From: JAAYJR01 sp964545315
Lineage (GTDB): Bacteria; Bacteroidota; Bacteroidia; Bacteroidales; Prolixibacteraceae
NCBI GenBank assembly: GCA_964545315.1
Contig: CAZJGI010000152.1
Location: 1-6,413, forward strand
Reading direction: 5' to 3'
DNA: 6,413 nucleotides
Below are positions 1 through 5,652 of this stretch, piece after piece (the stretch's first letter is position 1; every line of letters begins with the position of its first letter). A program made the translations under genes and the position numbers. The notes beneath the pieces were generated by a model. The model was given only the letters and a program-made list of their open reading frames with translations, was not told the origin of the DNA and ran no database searches.

Positions 1-2
1 TT

Positions 3-272
3 GCCCCTCATAATCCTCTCGGGCCTGTATCACTCGCATGTGGAATACAGCTGGCAGCAAGCATACCTAATTTTTTATGCCAGGAACAGGTAACACTGGG
101 AGAGGGGTATCTGAAAATACCTTTTAAGGTTGTTGATGGTCATATTCCAATACCGGAAACGCCGGGGCTGGGAATTGAGCTGGACGACGAAGCTCTTTCC
201 GATAAATTGGGGCATGACTGGAAAAATTCTGAAACCTACCTGGATTCAGATGGTTCAGTTGTGGACTGGTGA
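3..272 (+). CDS. Enolase-superfamily sugar-acid dehydratase (galactonate dehydratase-like), C-terminal part
   Basis: Only the last 89 codons are in the window; the open frame runs in from the left edge and ends at TGA 270-272. The visible part starts APHNPLGPVSLACGIQLAAS, then has a GYLKIPFKVVDGHIPIPE stretch and PGLGIELDDEAL, and ends in GSVVDW. A PHNPxGP segment, a helix of small residues and a closing PGLGIELDE-type strand are typical of the C-terminal barrel and capping region of the mandelate racemase/muconate lactonizing enzyme family, especially proteins annotated as galactonate dehydratase. These enzymes abstract the proton alpha to a carboxylate with Mg2+ bound and lose water, giving a 2-keto-3-deoxy acid in the cytoplasm. 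The metal-binding Asp/Glu residues and most of the barrel lie outside the window, so the substrate cannot be assigned. The gene converges on the minus-strand operon. Family assignment is strong; the galactonate specificity is only a resemblance. Confidence 0.85.
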   Translation, partial: APHNPLGPVSLACGIQLAASIPNFLCQEQVTLGEGYLKIPFKVVDGHIPIPETPGLGIELDDEALSDKLGHDWKNSETYLDSDGSVVDW

Positions 273-326
273 AGCTCTCAGACGGGATAATTTAATATTA
301 ATCAATTAATTGTTGTTGAGGATAAA

Positions 327-449
327 ATGCCAGAATTTGTAAATAATATAATTGAATCAGGCAAAGCCTTTGGCAAGATATCAGAGATTATTTTGTATAT
401 CAGCATCAGGTGCCTGCTCATTAAGCCAAATAGTGGGTCAGGTTTATAA
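327..449 (+). CDS. Possible 40-residue ORF, unknown function, perhaps a gene stump
   Basis: An ATG at 327 follows GAGGA at 318-322, one of the few Shine-Dalgarno-like sequences in the window, although the 4-base spacing is short. The frame encodes 40 residues beginning MPEFVNNIIESGKAFGKISE and ending in NSGSGL, with TAA at 447-449. It overlaps the last codons of the minus-strand amidohydrolase by six bases. It lies 54 bases after the dehydratase stop on the same strand, where the next operon gene would be expected. No domain, signal peptide or membrane segment is recognisable. It may be a small real gene, the start of a longer gene cut by a rearrangement, or chance coding. The rest of the 273-443 gap contains two adjacent 10-base AT palindromes (292-301 and 303-312) and no GC-rich hairpin with a T run that would end either convergent gene. 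Confidence 0.3.
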   Translation: MPEFVNNIIESGKAFGKISEIILYISIRCLLIKPNSGSGL

Positions 450-1781
450 ATTGTAGAAATTTTTAGCATTTTCGTAAAGGATCATATTCGCAATTTTTTT
501 GGCTTCAGATTCTGAAAAATATCTGCTTGAAACTTTTTCAATAAGCACTTTGGAGATGATCTGCTTAGCAAAATATAAATGGCCGTATGTATTTTCAATG
601 TTGCGAAAATCACCACCAAACCCCATAATCTTATTTACCGGCACTGTTTCCAGCCATTCATGGAGGTATCTTTCTGCATAAGAGGGGGAAATAATATACA
701 GCCAGCACAAGTCAATATAAACATTGCTGAAATTTTTGGCTATAGTGGACAGTTCTCCGCCATAAGGATAGCTTCCATGGTACAGGACAAACCTAACTTC
801 CGGATACTGCAGAAAAAGATTTACCAGGTGGGTAGGTTTCGAATTTTTAATAATATTGCCACTTCCTGTTTGAAGTCCCGTATGAATGATAACCGGCAAA
901 TTGTTTGATTTTGCATTTTGTATAACGCGATGCATCATGAAGTCCTGCAAAGGCTTCACATTTGCAAAGTCAAAGTCGACATTTTCATTCATAAGTTTAT
1001 TAAATACCTCTTCAGCTATTTTTCTTTCCACATTTTCATAATGTAAAATTCTGCTGTATGCAAGTCCTGTTTTGACCCCTACTATCTTCTCACTGAGGTC
1101 AGTTGCAAATGATTTATCAAGAGCTGCCAGCAGATCATTCAAGGTCCGGATATCAATTTTCTGTCTTTTAGATAAATTATCTACATGATTTCTGCTGCGG
1201 ATATTAACAAAATGATCGAAACGTATGGCATACCTGAATTTATCATCTCTGAAGCTCCGGTCATTTCCATCCTGAATAACCCACTCTATATTGGCTTTGT
1301 CAAGAACATCATAAAACCAGTTTTCGTTTTTATACGCCTCTTTTATTCTGTCTGACAGGGTGATTACAGATATATCGTCAAAAGAATCAATACCAAACAG
1401 ATTGTGGGAAGCATACAAAGCATTCCTGCAATAGGCGGTATTAAAACTATTTTCCCAATAAGGTTTTATAATTTCCCATTTTTTTTCTGTTGAAAGAGAA
1501 TCTTACATCATTATTTTGAATAAATCCTGGGGCAATCCCGAAGAGATGATGTCACTTTTTGAATAGTGTGCCAAAAGAAGAATGAAATCATAGCTAGTAG
1601 ATTCATTTAATTTATTTTGAGGGATAAGGTGTTCATGAGTGTCAATTACTTTCAGATTTTCGATAAATGTTTTTATCCGGTTTTGATATCCCTCTTCCGG
1701 AGCAGGATGTATTTGTACCTGTGCATTGGTTAATGCAAAACATAAGAGTGTTAGATTTAAAAAAAATATTTTTTTTGCCAT
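444..1781 (-). pseudogene. Exported amidohydrolase (Amidohydro_2-like), interrupted by one in-frame stop
   Basis: One frame runs from ATG 1779-1781 to TAA 444-446, about 445 codons, broken only by TAA at 1503-1505 (codon 93). The first 92 residues have a Sec signal peptide (MAKKIFFLNLTLLCFALTNA) and VIDTHEHL with HxH at residues 49 and 51, the first metal-binding strand of the amidohydrolase superfamily. After the stop the same frame continues DSLSTEKKWEIIKPYWENSF and then a full barrel. Candidate ligands, counting the stop as residue 93, are K237 (VGVKTG), H300 (VIIHTG), H335 (LYHGSY) and D391 (GFGGD), the usual order on later strands. Overall form resembles TIM-barrel metal-dependent hydrolases distantly related to uronate isomerases. 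The substrate is unknown. It lies 37 bases after the nitrilase gene and is probably last in the operon. A TTG-started 324-residue ORF can be drawn from 1418, but it lacks the HxH strand, so it is not a credible independent enzyme. Recent pseudogene, base error and readthrough are all open. Confidence 0.8.
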
Positions 1782-1818
1782 CTGATTTAAGTTTTTAAGG
1801 TGGTTGTTTTAAAAAATT

Positions 1819-2853
1819 TTAACTACGTGCATTTTCCTGGGCTTTTGTTGCATCTCTGATATGTTGCCCGAGGGTTCTGAGTTCAAATTCATCCAGGATA
1901 TCTTTTACTTTTATTTCGGGTGCGAGGCTTTCAATGACTGCCCACTCCTCATCATGATAAAGGGTTATCTTCACCTTCGCGCCATATTTTTGACAGATTT
2001 CAGGGAATCTTTTTACATATGGCCAGATATGAAGAAAAGCCTTCTCCAGGTTTACCGGTGCACAAACCAGATTTGGCGTCCAAATACCCGTTTTCCCGAT
2101 AACTTCTCCTGAAATATCACAGATTTTTGAGGTATGTTTATTTGTACTGGATACAATCACATACTGGTATTTACAGGCTTTGGCATTAACCATCCGTCCA
2201 CCCGGGAACGCAGATGGAAAGAATACAATTTCTGCACCCTTGTCTTTTATAGCTGACCAGGTGTCTTCCCACTGAATATCAAAACATATCTGTACTCCAA
2301 TTATTCCGAAATCGGTATGGAACACAGACGGATTCAGGATTCCGGGTTTAATACCTTCGGATATTTCACCTTCTGTAGGATGAGCCTTCCTGTATTCCCC
2401 GATTCTCACTCCTTTCCTGTCAAATACAACTGCAGAGTTATATGCATTGCCATTTTCAGATGTGTAAACCGGATTGATTAAATAACAGTTGTTTCTTTTA
2501 CAAAATGCTGATGCTTTCTCCAGAGTATATGCCGATTCCTTAATTTTCTCTTTAAGATCATAATTTTTTGCAACTCCCCAGAATGGGTATGCTTCAGGCA
2601 GGCAAACTATATCGGGTTTATAAACCAATGCATCCTCAATTAGTTTAAAAACAATGTCAATCATTTCCCGGGATGTTTTTGCTTTTAAACCCATTTGGGA
2701 TAAACTTGCTATCCATACTTCCCGGGGAAGTTTGTTTTCATTCGGACTTTTTTGTGAAAAATTAACGGGAACAGCAAAGGCCCCTGATGCAGACAGGCCG
2801 GCTGTTACTGCTGTTTTTTCCAGAAAATTACGACGGGAAATTTTGCGTTTCAT
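1819..2853 (-). CDS. Tat-exported nitrilase-superfamily carbon-nitrogen hydrolase
   Basis: A 344-residue protein starting at ATG 2851-2853. The N-terminus RKISRRNFLEKTAVTAGLSA is a clear twin-arginine signal (SRRNFLE, residues 6-12) followed by a hydrophobic Ala-rich stretch, with likely cleavage near A27. The mature part has the three catalytic positions of the nitrilase superfamily: E87 in CLPEAYPF, K156 in EYRKAHPTEGE, and the nucleophile C190 in GVQICFDIQWEDTW. The family hydrolyses non-peptide C-N bonds in amides, carbamoyl compounds or nitriles through a Cys thioester. Most members are cytoplasmic, so a Tat signal places this one in the periplasm or envelope. After the core (about 45-270) there is a 70-residue tail I cannot assign. 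No Shine-Dalgarno sequence precedes the start, which is common in Bacteroidota. It is the middle gene of the minus-strand set, 87 bases after the 745-residue protein gene and 37 before the amidohydrolase. Superfamily and export are well supported; the substrate is unknown. Confidence 0.92.
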   Translation of the reverse strand: MKRKISRRNFLEKTAVTAGLSASGAFAVPVNFSQKSPNENKLPREVWIASLSQMGLKAKTSREMIDIVFKLIEDALVYKPDIVCLPEAYPFWGVAKNYDLKEKIKESAYTLEKASAFCKRNNCYLINPVYTSENGNAYNSAVVFDRKGVRIGEYRKAHPTEGEISEGIKPGILNPSVFHTDFGIIGVQICFDIQWEDTWSAIKDKGAEIVFFPSAFPGGRMVNAKACKYQYVIVSSTNKHTSKICDISGEVIGKTGIWTPNLVCAPVNLEKAFLHIWPYVKRFPEICQKYGAKVKITLYHDEEWAVIESLAPEIKVKDILDEFELRTLGQHIRDATKAQENARS

Positions 2854-2904
2854 TTAATTCTCAAATTTTAAGTATTAAACTCTGTTTTATTTGATACTTA
2901 TTTC

Positions 2905-2934
2905 GGGGAAACTTTCAATTTAAAAGGATTCCCC
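2905..2934 (-). terminator. Hairpin between the first two operon genes; weak terminator or processing site
   Basis: GGGGAA (2905-2910) and TTCCCC (2929-2934) form a six-base-pair inverted repeat with an 18-base spacer; the spacer can pair partly further on the plus strand. It begins just after the stop codon of the 745-residue protein gene (2941-2943). On the minus transcript the hairpin is followed by GAAATAAG and not a U run, so it is not a canonical intrinsic terminator. It could reduce readthrough, protect the 3' end of the upstream message, or be chance. With only 87 bases between genes, it does not rule out one operon. Confidence 0.3.
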
Positions 2935-2940
2935 TTATTG

Positions 2941-5178
2941 TCAGTTATTTTTTTCTGCTGACGCTAATTCTGCAAAACGTAAGAACAATGATTTTGCATT
3001 GGATAAGCAGGTTTCATCTGGACCATTAAGCCTGACAAGATTCCCCGACATACGCATGATCCCTTTTCCGGGATATTCTGATTCATTCCCGGTAATTACA
3101 TATAACCGGCCACTTTTAGTGGCTGTATCTTTTGGCAATTCTGTTAATACATCAACTTTTCCGGGTATCAGTTCATCAAGCTTTTCCGCAAAATCATCAG
3201 AAATTATCTCCGGAGAATAAATAAAAACATCAGAGGCTGCCAGCGCTTCAACCAGTTCAGCAGGTTCTTCAATAAAACAATATGCATCAAGTTCCGGTGA
3301 GGGAAAATTCGCCTGTGATGCCAGCATGACAGATTTCCAACGCCATTCGTCGTCGAAATCACTTTCTGTAACTGAAAAAGCAAATCCACATGCACCATCA
3401 GCCCCTCCGCGCCTTGCTGCTGTAATTGCACGAAAAAACTGATTCGGTTTCAAATATGTTGGCCCCCCCGGTAAAAAAACTACCCTAGAAATACCTGAAT
3501 TTTTCCAACGTCTAACCATGTATTCGATCTGGTCGTAATCAATGCCATAATAAAATGGCAAAACTGTCAGAGCATCTCCTAACTTAGATACTTCATTGAA
3601 AAACAGCTCATGATAATCAAAAGGATCTATATTGGCCACACTCGGGGCAGGCATATAAAACCAAATTTTACCTTCCGGATGATGTTCACGGATATTTTCC
3701 AATGTTTTTCGCCATTTATTTACAAAACAGCGGCTCCAGTATGTAACTTTTTCCTCTTGCGTTGCCTTACTCATCGGTTTACCGAATTCAGCCTCAAAAT
3801 TCAGAGTTGCTTTTACAGGATACCAATAATAATGGTCTTCATCTTGTCCGTAAGCATCAGGCAACTCAGAAGGTCTCAGGTTAGCTGAAAAAAGTTGATC
3901 AAAAGAAGGCGGCCCTCCTGTATTATAACTGCCGGTTCCCGGTATAAACATTTCGATGCCAAGTTTATGGCCCCGCTCAATTATTTGTCTTACATCTTCA
4001 GGATTTCCCTGGGTAACTGCCAGGTTTCCTCCCCATTCTTTTAACAGGGCAAGATCATCTAATGCTTTTGGAAGGCCGGTTATGCGGTGTAATCCGCGAA
4101 CTTTAGGTTTGTCAATATTCCTGATCACATCCTCAATTGTAACCCTTGTTTCAGTATTTACAGGGGCAGTTTTAACTTCCATAGGTATTAAATTGGTGAA
4201 TTTCAGTACATCCAGTCTTTTTGTTGAAATAAACCTGGCTGGTGTAATTTTATCCGGTGGAGTGTCGATTATCCGCAGATTATAACTAAAGATCAAAGAA
4301 TCACCAGGTTCTAATGTTACAGAAATATTATTAACGGATACATTCCAGGCATTGAATTCCTGATCTAACTGATAAGTCAATTCACAGCTTTCATTGATAT
4401 TAAATTCAAAACCTTTTTGCATTCCTGAAGAAAATGCAAAAAATGCTTCTGCTTTACCACTAACCGGTGCGTTGATATCACTATAATCTTTAGAAGAGCT
4501 GGCTCCAAAAATATCCCAGTTGAAATCCTGTGAATATGATACCGTAACTACAACATCGTTAATCGGTTTTTCTGTTGTATTGATAGCTTTTATAAAAACC
4601 GGGATATCACAACTTCCTCTCTCAATAATAAAAAGATGCTCCATCAAAATTGGTGATTCACTACCTTGATTGGTCACTTTCAATACATCAGAATTTTTAA
4701 TTTCGGAAAGCTCAAAACCTTGTTCTATTCTATTGTTATTCAGTGAACTGTGACTAAATTTCTGATTACCACAGCGGAAAGGATATACTTTTTGGTTGTT
4801 ATCCAATTTAAGGCTAACAGAACTTTGATGAGTTAGTTCAGCAGGATCATCGAAAATGGATACAAAACTGCGTATAGGCCAATAAGGTAAGCGGTAATCA
4901 CCTAATGGCCTGCCTTCCATAATGGCATGTCTTATAGTATATTCGCCATTGCTGATATTAATTACTCCATAATCAGGACGTCCCCAATCCCCTGATTTCC
5001 CTGTTGAATATGGCAGGTGCCACCATGTAGCACGATACGACTCTATTTTGTTTATACCAAAAGATTGCTCATCATTTTTATAATTACAAAATGGTAATAA
5101 TACTATGCCTGTCAGGCATAAGAGGGAGAAAATTTTTTTTTGAAAATTCTGCTTAAGGTCACTAAACTTATACTTCAT
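2941..5178 (-). CDS. Large exported protein: beta-rich N-terminal region plus TIM-barrel-like (glycosidase-like) region
   Basis: The frame opens with GTG at 5179-5181 directly followed by ATG at 5176-5178; I chose the ATG, giving 745 residues (numbers below count the GTG as 1). Residues 15-31 are Lys-Lys plus a hydrophobic segment, ending LLPFC with Cys 32, a non-canonical lipobox; Sec export is likely, lipidation possible. Residues about 45-310 are rich in short alternating strands with few helices and suggest a beta-sandwich. Residues about 355-625 show repeating strand-helix units (VRGLHRITG, GNLAVTQ, IEMFIPGTG, KIWFYMPAP, ALTVLPFYYG, RVVFLPGG, GACGFAFSV), as in TIM-barrel glycosidases. 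The last 115 residues (LYVITGN...VRLNGPDE...) look like an alpha/beta add-on similar in style to accessory domains of hexosaminidases and alpha-glucuronidases. I do not recognise a named family. Acidic residues in the barrel, such as D519, E525, E606 and D608, are only candidates for catalysis. First gene of the operon; glycoside hydrolase is an inference. Confidence 0.85.
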   Translation of the reverse strand: MKYKFSDLKQNFQKKIFSLLCLTGIVLLPFCNYKNDEQSFGINKIESYRATWWHLPYSTGKSGDWGRPDYGVINISNGEYTIRHAIMEGRPLGDYRLPYWPIRSFVSIFDDPAELTHQSSVSLKLDNNQKVYPFRCGNQKFSHSSLNNNRIEQGFELSEIKNSDVLKVTNQGSESPILMEHLFIIERGSCDIPVFIKAINTTEKPINDVVVTVSYSQDFNWDIFGASSSKDYSDINAPVSGKAEAFFAFSSGMQKGFEFNINESCELTYQLDQEFNAWNVSVNNISVTLEPGDSLIFSYNLRIIDTPPDKITPARFISTKRLDVLKFTNLIPMEVKTAPVNTETRVTIEDVIRNIDKPKVRGLHRITGLPKALDDLALLKEWGGNLAVTQGNPEDVRQIIERGHKLGIEMFIPGTGSYNTGGPPSFDQLFSANLRPSELPDAYGQDEDHYYWYPVKATLNFEAEFGKPMSKATQEEKVTYWSRCFVNKWRKTLENIREHHPEGKIWFYMPAPSVANIDPFDYHELFFNEVSKLGDALTVLPFYYGIDYDQIEYMVRRWKNSGISRVVFLPGGPTYLKPNQFFRAITAARRGGADGACGFAFSVTESDFDDEWRWKSVMLASQANFPSPELDAYCFIEEPAELVEALAASDVFIYSPEIISDDFAEKLDELIPGKVDVLTELPKDTATKSGRLYVITGNESEYPGKGIMRMSGNLVRLNGPDETCLSNAKSLFLRFAELASAEKNN

Positions 5179-5272
5179 CACTTAATATTAAATATTTTAC
5201 TTGAATTTTAAAGCTGACTTATTGACCAGTTCCTATATCTACTTTACTAATTACTCTATGTTAGAAAATAAG

Positions 5273-5300
5273 TAAATAGATACTTTTAATAGCTTATCAA
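5273..5300 (-). promoter_or_regulatory. Weak candidate promoter for the minus-strand operon
   Basis: Read on the minus strand, TTGATA (5295-5300) is followed after 16 bases by TATTTA (5273-5278), about 95 bases before the start codon of the 745-residue protein gene. This resembles a sigma70-type -35/-10 pair, but Bacteroidota usually use a different -33/-7 consensus and such pairs are frequent in AT-rich DNA. It is the best candidate I found, and it is a poor one. Confidence 0.15.
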
Positions 5301-5311
5301 TTCCGTACGGC

Positions 5312-5350
5312 TAAAATTAAATAAAATATTAATTTTAATTATATTAAAAT
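5312..5350. repeat. Two overlapping AT-only inverted repeats
   Basis: TAAAATTAA (5312-5320) pairs with TTAATTTTA (5329-5337) around an 8-base spacer, and ATTTTAAT (5332-5339) pairs with ATTAAAAT (5343-5350) around a 3-base spacer. The middle arm is shared, so two alternative hairpins compete. All pairs are A-T, making the stems weak, but repeated sites of one short motif in a divergent promoter region could be a regulator target. Low complexity makes chance a serious alternative. Confidence 0.4.
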
Positions 5351-5441
5351 ACTCTTTATTGGTTACCGGTATTTTGGTTTTTGAGAAATATAGCAGATCA
5401 GGAGATTACTGAGGGTATTAAATAAAAATTTAAGAAAAAAA

Positions 5442-5629
5442 ATGAAACTATCTGATATTCAAATTAATATTTTTCAGCTGAGTATTTACTTGACAAAGAT
5501 CCAAAAGAATTTTATGATCAGGTAATTGCCAATAATGTGTTTTGTGCGGAATGTGTAAGTCGATGACCCAAAGGGATTACAGTTATAGAATTAAATGTTT
5601 TTTTCCACGGACGTTGTAGCTCATTTTAA
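5442..5629 (+). pseudogene. Remnant of a small CxxC protein gene, frameshifted and stopped
   Basis: From ATG 5442, after an A-rich leader, the frame reads MKLSDIQINIFQ and soon stops. A shift near 5477 moves to a second frame that reads AEYLLDKDPKEFYDQVIANN and then VFCAECVSR, stops at TGA 5564-5566, and continues PKGITVIELN...FHGRCSSF to TAA 5627-5629. The joined text is protein-like throughout: an amphipathic helix, then FCAEC, then a later GRC that could complete a zinc-ribbon-like cysteine set. After a run of seven T bases (5598-5604), the first frame also offers FFSTDVVAHFKERYSSKK up to TGA 5661-5663, so a further slip there is possible and the remnant may extend to the Fic start. I cannot name the family. 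At least one frameshift and one stop make it non-functional as read, unless the sequence has errors. It lies directly before the Fic gene on the same strand. Confidence 0.5.
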
Positions 5630-5652
5630 AGAAAGATACAGCTCAAAAAAGA

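Larger units (their letters stand above)
5182..5441. other. Divergent AT-rich intergenic region, probable promoter area
   Basis: About 260 bases separate the minus-strand operon from the plus-strand remnant and Fic gene. No convincing gene is seen on either strand. The stretch must hold the operon promoter if the 745-residue protein gene is first. It contains two short GC-centred palindromes, CCGTACGG (5303-5310) and TACCGGTA (5364-5371), that stand out from the AT-rich surroundings, plus overlapping AT inverted repeats at 5312-5350. No exact match to the Bacteroidota TAnnTTTG -7 element was found on the minus strand. Confidence 0.6.

Noticed and set aside
355..378. Possible hairpin around GGCAAAGCCTTTGGC as a terminator of the convergent genes
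   Set aside because: The arms do not pair beyond about five bases and no T run follows on either strand.
444..1418. Separate 324-residue amidohydrolase gene with a TTG start
   Set aside because: The frame continues upstream without a break for 28 more protein-like codons to the TAA, and the needed HxH strand is in the piece beyond it, so this is the back part of one broken gene.
1759..1776. Perfect 18-base palindrome of eight A, TA and eight T just after the amidohydrolase start codon
   Set aside because: It is explained by Lys-Lys-Ile-Phe-Phe codons of the signal peptide in AT-rich DNA; no need for a regulatory role.
3204..3431. 75-residue minus-strand ORF inside the 745-residue protein gene
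   Set aside because: It is in another frame of a well-supported gene on the same strand and has no recognisable features.
3956..4285. 109-residue plus-strand ORF
   Set aside because: Antisense shadow of the 745-residue protein gene, with no start signal or protein-like character.
5104..5120. 17-base inverted repeat TATGCCTG-T-CAGGCATA within the signal-peptide region of the 745-residue protein
   Set aside because: Arms of eight are expected by chance somewhere in a window of this size once several spacings are allowed, and it is inside coding sequence; no second copy was seen.
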